This document shows, piece after piece, positions 1 through 12,500 of a DNA stretch of 24,941 nucleotides. Location: NCBI GenBank assembly GCA_964200185.2, contig CAXNAD020000194.1, positions 1-24,941 on the forward strand, read 5' to 3'. The translations under genes were made by a program, and so were the position numbers. Under the pieces are notes generated by a model. That model made no database searches. It was not told where the DNA came from and worked only from the letters and a program-made list of their open reading frames with translations. The DNA is from Choristocarpus tenellus KU-1152 (Eukaryota; Phaeophyceae). Numbering within the stretch: the stretch's first letter is position 1; every line of letters begins with the position of its first letter.

Positions 1-60
1 CCCCTTTCCCCCCCTTTAAAACTCCCCCCACGACCCCCCCCCCCCCCCCCCTTCTGCGGG
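1..60. repeat. C-rich low-complexity edge
   Basis: The first 60 bases are almost entirely C runs broken by short T and A tracts, including a run of about 19 C near position 40. No coding potential is visible. Such runs often mark the point where an assembly stops or has been joined, so little weight should be put on this stretch. Confidence 0.7.
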
Positions 61-116
61 AATTGTGTGCGAATGAATGCTGGTGTGGCAATCACCTATG
101 ATTGAGATTTCCCCAG

Positions 117-230
117 GATGATATTGGGAATGACATTCTAGCAAATCTCTCCATAATGGACAGTAAGGTGCTAACATCCCACACCAACTGCTGCATACTT
201 GAGCACTGGTTGAAGAAGATGGGCTGTTAG
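117..230 (+). CDS. Putative last coding exon of an unidentified upstream gene
   Basis: A pyrimidine-rich acceptor (TTTCCCCAG, ending at 116) is followed by 37 open codons closed by TAG at 228-230. The frame begins DDIGNDIL and ends WLKKMGC. The balanced composition, the acceptor exactly at the start and the lack of any other gene-like feature nearby suggest the 3' terminal exon of a plus-strand gene whose body lies left of the window. A candidate AATAAA lies about 470 bp downstream at 702-707. I do not recognise the protein. A random open stretch of this length is common, so this is a tentative call. Confidence 0.35.
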   Translation, partial: DDIGNDILANLSIMDSKVLTSHTNCCILEHWLKKMGC

Positions 231-2167
231 ATATGTGCGTAAGAGTACAGGTTTGTCTTCATCTGACCAATGTCTTGCTCAGGTAGTAGTTGGACGACCA
301 TTATTTCTGCTCTAGTATTCCTGACTTGATTGTGCATGACCTTGTGTTGCTTTCATCATGTCAACCAAGACTGTGATAGCCAAGCATCTGAGTCTCCAAT
401 CTTTTTTGGTAGGTATAGATGTGTGTGGTGTGCCACTTGATTCCTGAATGGTTGCCCTCTTGTAGTGTTGAAAATGTTGCCTCTACTGTGTTTATGCAGC
501 TATTGTTTTTATTTTTGTGGAGCTGCTGTATGGATTGAGGATGAAATGTCCCTCTAAATGAACCTTAAGAACAGTACACCATATCAATGTTGATGAGTTA
601 TTCAACATGCATTACTGAGCTGAGCAAGGTGTGCCTATCTCATTAACTATGTGTACATGCTAATTGAAGACTTTTGAAATTTCCGACTGAGATCTTTGGT
701 AAATAAAAAAACAATTGTGCCTTTCTTCTTCACCAAGCCAAATGTTTCTTTCAAAAAAATTGTTTGTGATGAGAGAAGGACCTTGGTATAGTAAATTCTC
801 ATTTGTAGGAGGAAATACTCTAAAATCGTGTTGTAGATATCTTAACTATGAATATTTAGCAGCAGCACTTGCTATGTTTTTTATTCAGGTCATTTTATTG
901 GCCAGCCTTTTATTTTTTCACCTTCTGTCCAACTCTGCATGGCTGACCAACTTTTATCCAGCGAGGTATGATTTCTGAACTCACTAATGTAATCAACACT
1001 TTTTTGATAAGAGTTAAGTGTACTTTATATTATTGGTGTCAATAGCGTAAGGTGTGATAATCATTTTTGAGGTTTTGATTTAAACCATGCCTTTTGTCCC
1101 TAAGTACAACGATCGGGTCAGAAGGTTACATACAGATAGTTACCATATTTTTGGAGGATAATCGGCAGATGGAAATTTTTCTGCTTTCTGCTGACTTGAG
1201 AAAGCTGCAGTGAGTGGATTGGTGTGACAGGAAGGAATTCACGCAATATGGTGCAAGTGATCCAGCGTATACTGCCAACCGTTTTTTTTTGTCACACCAT
1301 ACCATCCTGTGAACTCACCTGAAAGCTGATTTGTTACACTGGAATTGGATTTTGGTTTGTACCTGTCCAAAGTTCTGGACAAAAGTGAAATGATGTGGTG
1401 GTGTGTGGTGGATGTGTTGGTACTTGCAGTGTATTATAATAATGTGAGTAAGTCGACATAAATGAGGTACCCACAGATTTGCGTTTTAAGGATGCTGACA
1501 AAAATGTGCAAGATACTTTTTTGCAAGTGCATATCGACACTTTATCCCAGTCAATTTTGGGTCAAGCCCATCCTCAATGAAAAGCTCCATCCTCAATTTT
1601 TGAAATCGGCTGTTTGCTGGAGTGTCATGATCTCTTCCTCTCATCTCATTTGTTTGGTTTGAAGTATATATTTGTTCATCTGTGAGAGTCATCTTCCAAC
1701 TAAGGTACACCTTTAAGGTGATCTACCTTGAAGATCTATTGTTCATCATCTGCTTTACATGTTGAAGAAGTGAACATCTGTTTGAATTAAATAGCCGGGT
1801 TTGAGGGTAATTTGCAAACGCCCCTCATTCAATTTTTGCTTGTGCACTCTCTCCTGAGTGATCTTCTGAGGGATTGCTCTCTCCCTTCTCTCTCCATTTT
1901 CTTGCGTCCTGTTCGTCTTCCTGATTCCCTTCAGTCTAAAGATCCGTTCCACCGGCTTCCATGTGTTTCATACATCCACCAATTGTCGAAAGTTGGGATA
2001 AACAAAATAATAATAATGTAGAAATAATAACTTAGTATTAAAAGTCATGATAATAAAACCCTCCCTTGGTTTGCTGGAAGACGGGGGAAGGTGAACGAGT
2101 GTTGAATTGCAAGCGTAACGTGCTGAGATATCACGAGACTCCAGTTTTTTTAGAGTGGAGCGCTGGT
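231..2167. other. Non-coding interval before ECH1
   Basis: AT-rich sequence with only short open frames on either strand, none with a recognisable domain, conserved motif or consistent splice sites. It should contain the 3' UTR of the left-hand gene and the promoter and 5' UTR of ECH1. The open frame through 2066-2167 continues into ECH1 but lacks an ATG before 2168, so it is read as 5' UTR. No tRNA, mobile element or long repeat was seen. Confidence 0.5.
702..707 (+). terminator. Candidate poly(A) signal AATAAA
   Basis: AATAAA within a longer A tract, about 470 bp after the TAG at 230. It is the first canonical hexamer I noticed after the putative terminal exon. It is supported only by position, and AT-rich sequence makes chance hits likely. 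Confidence 0.25.
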
Positions 2168-5100
2168 ATGCCCATTGCGTTGCACACGAGAAAGGTTCCT
2201 AGCGTGGTGACATCATGGACCAGTCGCTATAGGACGCCTCTACACCAGGTTTTCCGCAACTCATTTCTTTCGTCAGGATACAAATACACTACACTTTCGG
2301 TTACCCAGCCATCGGAATATGTAACACAGGTGGGTTCGTGTCGACGAAGAGGGAAATACAACTGTTGTTATTGCGATGCTAGGATCCCTTAGAGCCTGTT
2401 GCATAAATGGTGGGAAATGTTCAACTCAATGACCACTGTTGCGTTGTGACTAGGTGGATATTAACCGCCCTGATAGGGCCAACGCTATGAATGAGACATT
2501 TTTTGTGGAGCTGGGGCGATGTTTCAGAAACCTGGCGGTGGATCCGATGTGTCGTGTGGTGGTCCTTGCGGGGGCAGGTGGGTTGGGTTAGTGGGCCGCT
2601 TGAAGTTGAAGTATGGCAATATTCATATCCCGACGACATGTCAGCCCTCAAAAGGCTCGATGGGGCGGATATCGGAATACCCTGGGATTTCTCCTCTCCC
2701 ATCTTCACGTCACCCGATGCATACTTCCTGATCCAGGAACATCCCGTACCACTCGAAACCTTCCTAGGAAATGTGTTCACCGCAGGGTTAGATCTCAAGG
2801 AACACGCCGACCTATTCGGTCGCGTAGGAGGTGGTGGAGGAAGGATGGGGGATGATCGGGAGGAAGGGAAAATGGACAGTGCTCGAAGGTCATTCCAAAA
2901 TATGAGGTTTATCTCCGGCCTACAGGAAAGCATTACCTCCCTCGAAAGGTGATCGAACGTACCTCTCTCCTTTCGCATCACCAGTGAGATATCTGTGAAG
3001 ATTGGACACGACCGTTCCCGCATTTTACCTCCTAATGTTTGGAATTCAATGTCAATGATATAACATCATACTTCCAACACTTGTCAAGGACTATTTTTGG
3101 ATGTGACGTTTCCGAATTTCCAAATTATGTCTATTTTCGGAGAATTTTTTGTGTTGAATCGCTGAGGGTGGCTCTTTCTGCAGTGTAACGTGACAAATTT
3201 TCACTGTGTTCCCTTTAAAAAGAAGGTAGAAGATACTTTTTTGAAGCATTGTTTAATTGCGCATGATTCTAAGCAGGTACTGGATAACAGCAGTGGTAAC
3301 ATTGACTATTGTCGAACATACCCACCACCTACTTGAAAACGCGTGAATTCTAACTAGTGTTTATATATACGCGTACTTTTTCTGAACATAATAGAGGCTT
3401 GGTAAGTGTTCTCATTTTTTATACTTTGGAAGGCTTGAACACTTGAACCACTGACCCAAACATCACCACAGGGGCGATGTCAAAATATATCATGGCAAAT
3501 GTTTAGGAGAACAGCAGGAAGTGGTCTAAGTCCCACCTCAACTTGTGGACCCGTCCATTCTGTGAAGTATATTGAAGTATGTTGCGACCATTGCTGAGTT
3601 TCCACTTTTTCTTGGCTGGTGTTGTGCTGAGAGCATGCCCCACTCCCAAGTCAATGTGTTGTTCATCCTTGTACATAATGGCATTGCACTGGTAGCTGCA
3701 ACTCCCTTGGGGTTTAAGGTGGAACTACTCCTGTAGCTGTTGAGTGATAGAGGACATTAAGACCCACTTGCTCTTCTTGGAGTATAACGGATCACTACCG
3801 CAAGAGGTTCCAAACGCTGTAGCAGTTGTTAGTCCTCTTTGGAAGTGATGTAAATATATTTTTTTTAAACTGGATATTGTCAGGCGTACGTGGGAGCTTC
3901 AAGACAAACGCGAGAGAAGGTTTACCAAGTGGGCCCAACATTAAGATGATGTTAATAATCTAACCATGTTCTGCGAAGCAGGAAATGAATGCTGCGCAGT
4001 ATGTAAGTAGGTGTTTCGTCACTCTCACCTTCTATGGCATGTCTGAAAATTGTGGTGCAATGGTGCAGGTGTCCCAAGCCCGTAATAGCGGCTGTCCACT
4101 CTGCATGCGTTGGAGCCGGAGTGGATTTGATATGTGCTGCAGACATGAGAATGTCCTCCGATGATGCCTGGTTCAGCATTAAAGAGGTGCCTTTTTGTGT
4201 GTATGTGTGTGCTAAGACACTGTATTTTGAAAGCTTTGGCACTAGAGCACTGATTCCTTAGTACCTGATACTCTATTTCTAAGTAGCATGTGGTGTAGGT
4301 ATGATACTCTGACCTACTACAGTGAGATGTCAGGAGAAATTTGGAGTACACGATACCAGCCATCAGAACCTTACACTTTCTGCACGTTGAAGTCATCAGT
4401 AGAAGAGCACTTCTTGGTGGGCAGTGATGATAAGTTGTGGGTCATGGTGTGAAGAGGTAACCGTCCTGTGCCTATTTTCTGAAGGTACCCTTTTCTGATG
4501 GTAAATATACAAGAAGACCCCCCCCCCCCAACGCTTTTTTACAAACCTAATCCAAAGTGGAAAATATACAAACTAGCAGACAGGGGACCTGGGGACGCCT
4601 TCCAAAGATTATTGGAAATGCCTCTCTTGTCCGAGAGCTGGTGTTTACAGGGAGGAGGTAAGGTGTCAAATTCTGTCCTAATTTGTATTTATGTGTTACC
4701 CCCTTTTCAACTCTAGTCTCAAAAGGGGTGTGGTATTTATGCATTGGATAGTTACAGTGTCGTTGGCTGTACTGACTTCCAATATTAATTCCCCTCCTAA
4801 GTTGTCTCATCACTACCCATACATGTGCTCCATTTTGTCTTTTTTTGCCAGGTTTTGTGCTATGGAGGCAAAGGATTGTGGTATGCTCAGTCAGGTGCTA
4901 AGTAGCAGGTTAGTAACAAAATCTGCCATTCACTGCTATAAGATCTTGAATGTGATTGTGGGTTTGCCACATGTACTGTGTAATTAAGTCATTGTTGTGT
5001 TGACTTCAAGAATATTTCTATCTTAATGCACCTTTGTCGTTACCTTAGCCCCCTTCTCATCTATTTGGTAACAATGTTAAGGGATGTTCTTATTGAGGCT

Positions 5101-5766
5101 GCACTAGAGCTTGCTAGGGAAATTTCTACAAAGAGTCCTGTGGCAGTGCAAGGGTCAAAGGTCAACCTCAACTATGCCAGGGACAATGCTGTAGGTGAAG
5201 CACTCAACTTCCAGGTAATTGTGGCTTAAGATACTTATCTTGTATGTATATTATTTTCTCGTTACGATACATACACCCCTTGTCTTGGTGGAGGCTACTT
5301 CTACCATGGTTATTAGATAACACATTGCAATGATATCTCTTTCCAGCTTGAAGTATGTATGTTACTTGCACCCGCATTCCATTCTTGGTTTTTTGTTGTT
5401 GCTTTGGTTATGTTATAACCTTTCGATCTTAACTCCTTGTTCCATGACACCTGATTAGTAACAGTGATAGATCATATACTATTGAGGAAGATTAATAGCA
5501 CCTCCCCGCCCCCCCCCACCTACTCTTAGAGCAACAATATTTCTCAGCAGCTATTATGTGTGCAACTGCTGCTCTTCCCTTCAATACTGGAATGTTCTCA
5601 CCATTTTCTTGCTACTATTATACTGTCTCTTTTCCCTTTTTTTCTGACTATGACAAAACAGACACTATGGAGCTCAGCCATGCTTCAGACATATGATATA
5701 CCCATAGCACTAGAGGTTGCAAAGGCTAAGGCTGAACAAAAACCCTCTGATTTCCCAGAACTGTGA
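2168..5766 (+). CDS. ECH1: Delta(3,5)-delta(2,4)-dienoyl-CoA isomerase, probably mitochondrial
   Basis: Crotonase-family enzyme that shifts double bonds in 3,5-dienoyl-CoA during oxidation of unsaturated fatty acids with odd-numbered double bonds. Exons read: 2168-2329, 2454-2577, 2768-2948, 4069-4186, 4580 (or 4584)-4657, 4852-4908, 5082 (or 5049)-5214, 5662-5766; stop TGA. About 320-330 residues, close to human ECH1 (328). The first ATG in frame opens an Arg/Ser/Thr-rich stretch free of acidic residues for about 33 residues, typical of a mitochondrial presequence. Crotonase landmarks follow in order: NRPDRANAMN, AGNVFTAGLDL (oxyanion hole), CPKPVIAAVH, GAGVDL (catalytic Asp), WFSIKE (catalytic Glu), LPKIIGNASL, STKSPVAVQGSK and AMLQTYD. 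The residues between KE and GTWGRLP, which in the rat enzyme hold the second catalytic Asp, were not found (4187-4579). The start of the exon ending at 5214 is also uncertain, because both acceptors keep frame. The C-terminus is PEL, not the peroxisomal SKL of human ECH1. Family assignment is secure; the exact exon model is not. Confidence 0.9.
2949..4068 (+). other. Large ECH1 intron
   Basis: Runs from donor GTGATC after the codon pair for LE (plus AG of Arg) to acceptor TGCAG before TGTCCCAAG. The phase 2 junction restores Arg, and the protein on both sides aligns without a gap to ECH1, so no exon is missing here. Contents are AT-rich with no recognisable gene, tandem repeat or mobile element. 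Confidence 0.75.
4187..4579 (+). other. Unresolved ECH1 interval expected to hold a mini-exon
   Basis: The exon before ends in Lys-Glu at 4186, followed by a weak donor (GTGCCT). The exon after begins at 4580 or 4584 with the codons for GTWGRLPK. ECH1 relatives have about eight more residues here (pattern V-D-x-G-L-x-x-D). A 16-base candidate at 4485-4500 encodes VPFSD between an AG and GTAAAT, but it does not keep the reading frame. The interval also carries a C run near 4518. The true exon structure is not settled. Confidence 0.5.
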
Positions 5767-6510
5767 TTTTGAAGTTTTTGAGTTGAATATAAGCGAAGTG
5801 TGTGTGTAGAGATAACATATGAAGACTACATATCTGGAGAATTAAGGGTGGGGCAGGTCCTGAGTATGTGAACATAGCATAGGCATTTAAGACCTGATCA
5901 AACAGGTTACTAAATAATAAAAGATGGCACACAGGGTTGAGGGGGCTGCATGACATTTAGGGTCTGGTGCTAGCTGCAGCAGTAAAGGTACTAAAACATT
6001 CTCAGCCTTCTACCTTATGCACTTGCAACATGATATTTGAAATACTGAGTTAGCTAACATTTTCTTTTAGTACATTCTGTAATTTTTCATAGTAACTCAA
6101 TTCTTTTAGATAAATCTTTTAGTACCACCACCTTGAACAATACATGCTGGTGTGAAGTGTGTGCTGCACTGAATAGCAGGGGAGACCTTTGTATTGTACT
6201 ACTGCTCCCAATTCACAAGTGCCCAAACACCATTCCTGCTGACAACATAAAACAATCTACATACAACCAGCACATTTATCAATTACCCCACAAACTGAAG
6301 CATTTAAATGGTCACAATGGTGAGAGGGCTGAAGGCAGTATTTTGCTCAGACTAGCATTACACAACTTGAACCTAAAGCATGGTCTGGTCCAGGCAAAGA
6401 AAAGCACATTCTATACTAAGAGTCAGGTACATATGTGTAAACGCCTCAGTAATAAGAATATTGGAACCAAGAAGACAAGCATGATGTACAACAATAAGAA
6501 AAGAGGCTTA
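5767..6510. other. Convergent intergenic interval between ECH1 and IleRS
   Basis: About 745 bp separate the two stop codons, so this must contain both 3' UTRs. It is AT-rich, with the ECH1 poly(A) candidate near its left end. No exact AATAAA was seen on the minus strand. A GATAAA lies near 6268-6273 on that strand as a weak alternative for IleRS. Confidence 0.5.
5916..5921 (+). terminator. Candidate ECH1 poly(A) signal AATAAA
   Basis: Canonical hexamer 150 bp after the ECH1 stop codon at 5764-5766, at a plausible 3' UTR distance and on the coding strand. Confidence 0.5.
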
Positions 6511-9500
6511 TCACAAGACCCAAGCAAATTTTTCCTGGTCACAAGCCCGCAATGCTTCCCTAGCATCATAGAAGTAGTCATCTCCTTTGATCACCTCTAC
6601 AGTTATGTTTCCTACTGTGAGCTCTAGTGCTGACCGATCCTCCTGAACAAGATTATCGTAGTCCAACGATGTCAAGAGCTGACAAGTCACATCACTGTCC
6701 AGACCAGCTTCTTTGCACTTCTTGTCTATTGCTCCCTGGGATTAAATATCAACAATGCAAGCAAGTACCTTTGTCAATTTTGTGTTCAAGAGTGATATTT
6801 TGAAAATCAAGAGGAAAACATAAAAAATAGTCAGCAAAAAAAATGCCATTGCACTAGGCACTAATAGAAGGGCACGACAAGCGAGGAAGCCAGGGATACA
6901 TAGTGCGCAAGCATGAAAGAAAAATGTTAGATCCATGGCTCACTGTTTTCAATGTGAGGCAAGGGCGTGTCAGGTAAACTGTGAGATCCTCTGCTGGTCC
7001 GACCACCACGGTCCGCTCCTCCCCAACAGGAACAGCATGTTTTTGCATACAGGATACAGGCAATGGCATCGCCCTCACTGCCTCATAGATGAGAGCAGCA
7101 TTTGTTTCAATAGCAGCAGTAATCACACCACCTTCAGTCTCATCTGTGAAGAACACCTTCAAGCACAACCAGAAAAGGAGTTGGGCTCATGTCACTGGAA
7201 TCAACACCCTGATTTATTTTGGAGTGCATCATATTGTCTCATACTCTATAGCCTACTTTTTTTCAGCAGATACACTATTTCCCCTGTGAAAACAAGTTCT
7301 TCTCACCTCAACAACATCTCCCACGCTTAAGCCAGCCTTCTTACGCAGCTTCTGCACTCGATTGACAACCTCCCTTGCTAGTTTCTGAGACAAAACCTGC
7401 ATTGATACATCACAAGCGGTGTGCATCTCTTCAGGTGCAACTACATGAAACTGGACACTATTCTCATCACATCTTTATTTACTCAGTGTAATATATTAAA
7501 GGAAATCAAGATCAGGAGCATAGCTTACACAGGCTTCCTGAGATTGTCTATTCACATGCCCTTACCACATACCTTGCTATTCTGACGTGTGTCTAGCACC
7601 ACCATTAAAGATCCATCTTCTGATACCGCTGCTTCATATACCTGTTCCATGAAAGGAGAAAAAATCAAGGATATCTGTCAATATACTGTAGGTAACGAAA
7701 AGGGTACTGCTGGAGAATAGGGTATTTTAATGGTACTACCTGCCTGAGCTACAGCCAGATACATGTTGCTTTGATTATAGTGCTGGTGATAACTTGACTG
7801 CATTTTGCGCACCCTTTCCAGCATTTCAGATGCTATTACATTGTATCAACAACCCACCTCCTTATCTCCCTTGAAACCCCTCACGAGAGTGATGTCATCT
7901 CCAGACAGTGTTTCCCCTCCTGCCGTAACACTTTCTCCCTGGCACAGACACCCAGAGGTAGAATCAAATCAAGTTGAGTCCCCTCAACTCATCAGTTGTC
8001 AAACAATATATAAAGTGTGTATAAATAAAAATGCCATCCAGGAGAAAAAGTAGCCATAAATACCTCTAACAGGGGCCACAGTGCAGCACTGTCCAATGTA
8101 GCCAGTTCTTTCTTGACCCCTGCCAATTTCTTGCCAAGCCTCTTGCCCAAGACTTTGTTATTTGCCTCTGCAGTTAGGGTGCACCAAGCTCCCTCATCAG
8201 ATTCCAACACCATCTGCACAAAAAAAAATCAACCAAAAAGTCAGGAGAAGAGGCTCAACCTCACTTCCACATTCAGGGCACTAAAGGGGTAGAAATGTCT
8301 GCAGCACAATTGAGACACACCAATATCTATCAGTACACACTTCATCTAAAGGAGAGGAAAAAAGGTGAAAAACCTGCAAAATAACTGTGGTCCATCATGT
8401 ATCTGACCTCCCATGCATTGAGCTCCCCCTTCAGATACTCCTGCAGCTTGTCCAGTGCCTTGAGAACTGTAGTGTTTTTGCAAACAACAGTCATTGACTG
8501 GACAGGCGTTTTGAGAGATATATTTCGCTTCTCACGTGCTGATCGACCAAGATCCATCACAATCTGCATTGTCTTCATGTCAGCTTCGGCCTGGGGGTCT
8601 AGCCTGCCATTGCATAAACATAACGGGTCATGAATCAATGGACCATGCTCCACAAGACTTCACAGGTTGAGAATAACAAGGTGCCCCAAAAGAAAAATTC
8701 ACAGGTGGTGATGTGGATCAATGCCTGTTTTGATGTGAACTACCACATACAAATCATTTAACACACTGAGCACACTTAACTCTAGTATCCCCACAATCTA
8801 GAATAAACTACACTCAGTAACCAGAAAATGTACTCTGCACCCCACCTGCTTTCATCAATAGCAGGCATCATCAGCATGTGCACAGACTCTGCTCTCCCCA
8901 TTGCATCTTCCGCCACATTAGGATTATTACAATCCGGGTGGCATTTACGTAGGTGCTTGTAGGTAAACTCAGTGAAGAAGGGTGTCAGAGGTGCCATTAG
9001 CACAGACATTGTCACCAACACCTCGTAGAGGCACTGAAGACCTGGAATAGCAGTATGGCAATGCAATCAAATGTGACAATAACAAACATCTCATTTATTT
9101 CTTCCTAACAATCAAGAGATTGCAATACGAGCATGACATGATAATTATCTCAAATAGATGTCAAGTACTGTGACAACACTACATCGAAATATCTTTATTG
9201 CTGCAATAATATGTGTATCACAAGAGAAAATTGAAAACAAAGCTAGACCAACATAACCAGCACTGTATCAGGTGAATTGGTGAACAGAAGTGACCTACCA
9301 TCCCCCCCGACTCATTGCAGTGTACACTATAGACCACAAAAACCTCACTATGTGTACACCAAATTCTGTTATCAAACTCAATTTCGAATCAAGAAATAAA
9401 AATGAGTAATGTTCAAGAGTGCTTACCAACTCTTGCACTCCCTGCTGCTTCAGCTGTAGTTGCCTTGAGTCGGCTGCGGTTGAGTCGAACATACCAGTTT

Positions 9501-12500
9501 GTGAGCTGGTCAATGAAATCCACAAGTCTTGGTACCACTGTGTAAAGGCGATACGCCTTCATTTCGGTGTGTACATACTGTGTTGTGTTCATTGGACAGT
9601 ATCAAAAACAAAAACCCCCCAAGTTAGATTCAACAATCATCAAACTTGCAACAAAATTAAATACAAAGAAGAAAGTACTGTAGTGTAAAAAACCTACTCC
9701 ATAATGCATTTCGAAAGAACAAACTTCAAAGCCAACGAATCAGAAATAGTTGTATACTTGCCTGAACCAGACCCTGTAATGTTGCCAGTATCCATGCATC
9801 CATGACATTTGTGGATTCTTTTGCGACAAGAGGATCTGGGACAAATTGGACACCTGTAGCCATCTCAGATCGTCTGACCTGTGAGGTTTAACAATAGTAC
9901 AAAAATAACATTAAAACACCCACCTTATTCACAAGCCTACAGATTGTTTCTAGTGCGTTCCCTAGCCCGTTTACACTTTTACACAAAAATCACAGTTACA
10001 TCTACATCAAAAGTAAGTACTCTTAGTGATGAAACAAAATATGAAAAAAAGTTGGGTGAAAATACAAAAGACATCTTTAACTCATTCTACTGCTTGCACA
10101 CAATCATTGCTAAGCAAAGGACTTCCTCAAGCACCCAATTATAACATCAAAAAGACATTGAAATTATGCACCTGCTGTACAAAGAATCGGAAGGCGTTAA
10201 ACCAAGGCAAAAGCACATCGCGCACAACAGACTGGACACCCTCCTCCTTGAACTTCAACGACTCCGCACGAACAACCGGAGAGTTGATGAGGTACAGTCT
10301 CAATGCATCCGCACCATGTATGGAGACGACATGCATAGGATCTGAAGGCAATCAGTAGAAATTAGTGAGGGCACAAGCAACAAACTCTCTCGATACAATT
10401 TTAGTGATAACCTGGGTAATCCAGTTGAAACACCAATAAAATACTGAACAAGCTAAGAAGTGATCCTGTGGCCATACCTATTAATAAACAAAACTCAAGA
10501 CCATTTCATGTATGCCCTTCGCACCAGGGTAGTTCTTCAGACGCTTGCTCATCTTCCTTCCATCTGCTGCCAGCACCAACCCATTGACAATCAAGTTCTT
10601 GAAGGCAGGTCGGTCAAATAGTGCAGTGCCCAGCACTGTAAGGGTGTAGAACCAGCCTCTAGTCTGCAAAAATGGTACAGTTTTTTTGTAACTGTTAAAA
10701 GATGAAAAAAAAGGTGAAAAATAGTCAACATTTTAGAGACTTCTGTTGTCATTGCTATTAAACAAGAAACATACCACCCAAGGTATTCGAGGGAACATTT
10801 GGATCCAAACCCTCGGAAAGGATAAACAACCATGTCTCGCTCTTCAACTAAAAAGTCTCACCTGATCTAACCCCTCTGCAATGAAGTCAGCTGGAAAGTT
10901 GTCCTCAAAAGTCTCCTTGTTCTCAAAAGGATAGTGTTGTTGTGCGTAAGGCATAGAACCTGACTCAAACCAACAGTCAAAAACCTGTTCAGTGAAACAA
11001 TTCATAGTGCACAATAGTGTTGTCGCAATGACAATATTTTAGTGACAGAATATATTCAAAAGGTCTTCAGAAAAATTGTCATTGTCATTCCAATCCAAAC
11101 AAAACAAAGTCACATTCAACTATACAGGACTTAAGAACAGATCTAATAGCTCAGAAGTTATTGCTTCTCATACCATCTTACCTCATCTATCCTCTTGAGT
11201 TGCCCTTTGCCTTTCTTGGATGGAATGGTAATGTGATCCACATTCTCTCTGTGCAGATCTGTTATCTGAATATTATTGACAGAACACATACAGGTAGGTA
11301 AGTTAGTACAAAACGTAACATAATGAAAGCAGCACTAACTTCTAAGTTATATTTTCATGTAGCATAGATTTCCCATTGCAAAAATACAGCACAAAATATT
11401 GTCATCCATACGCCATACCTCCACCCTCTTCCAAAAGGTTCACATTGTGCATCACTATAGCCTTGTGAGAGAATAGCAGAACTTCTTGCATCATAAGGAA
11501 AAAACGAACTTCATTGAACCCACCTCCTCCCCAGACAACTCCTTTAGCTCTGCCACAGAACCCACAGTCACCATCTCCTCTCTATCATCACTAACCCACA
11601 TTGGAATAGGTGTTCCCCAAAAACGGTTTCTTGATACTGACCAGTCCTTTGCATCTGATAACCTAGGAACAGATCACACACACCAAACCAATCATGTAAC
11701 TAGATATAAACCGTGTTGAGTTAGCGATAGAACATTATTCATTTCAGAGTATTTTTAAGGGGTTACTTGGTCACTATTTATAAAATATAAACACAATTCA
11801 AGAATACCAACCTATAACAATTGTTGAGGATCCTTACATCAACTGGGTACCACAAGAAAACCGTCTTGATCTAACTGACTTACCAATTGTGGAAGCGTTT
11901 CTCCTTGACAAAGGAGGGAACCCAATAGGTCATAGCATTGTTCTTGAGCAAGTTTTCCTTGATGGACTCCACAGCAACAAACCAAGAAGGTACTGCCTTA
12001 TAGATGAGAGGTGTATCAGACCTCCAGCAGAAAGGGTAACTGCAACAGAAAAAATGGGAGATAGAGGGTGGACCTCATCAGACAGTGATCCGGATTTTCC
12101 CCACTTCAAGGTACAACAAGAATATGTTTCATTTGTATTACTCATGACATGACACTGTACTTTATTTGTATTTTTATACAGTCAACCAGAAGAGCACAGT
12201 TTTTTAGTATCATTTGAGACCGACAGAAAGGAAAAGTAGCATAATGCTACAGGGAACAAAATCATTATGATGCTAGCAAACTAACAATGTAACTACCTGT
12301 GGGTGTAGTTATCCTTCAGTACCATGCGACCCTTAGCCTTGATAGCATCACACAATCCCTTGTCAGCAGCCTTCACATGTTGTCCAGCATACTCAGGAAC
12401 CTCCTTAGTGAACAAACTGAACACAAGAAATTTATTCTGACAGTGGTTAGAAAGTTGGCATGTGACAGAATAAAATAAAAATAAAAATAATAGTAAGCAT

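Noticed and set aside
715-978. 87-codon plus-strand frame with a hydrophobic middle
   Set aside because: Composition is that of translated AT-rich DNA. It opens at an alternative start, with no splice or homology support.
2421-3023. 200-codon minus-strand open frame
   Set aside because: Antisense to ECH1 exons 2 and 3, which align to the crotonase family with correct splice phases. No recognisable domain.
4485-4500. 16-base candidate ECH1 mini-exon encoding VPFSD
   Set aside because: It has an AG before and GTAAAT after and would follow KE sensibly, but its length breaks the reading frame into the next exon and it lacks the expected G-L-x-x-D pattern.
6133-6627. 164-codon plus-strand open frame
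   Set aside because: Its 3' part is antisense to the last IleRS exon, and its 5' part has no motif or splice support.
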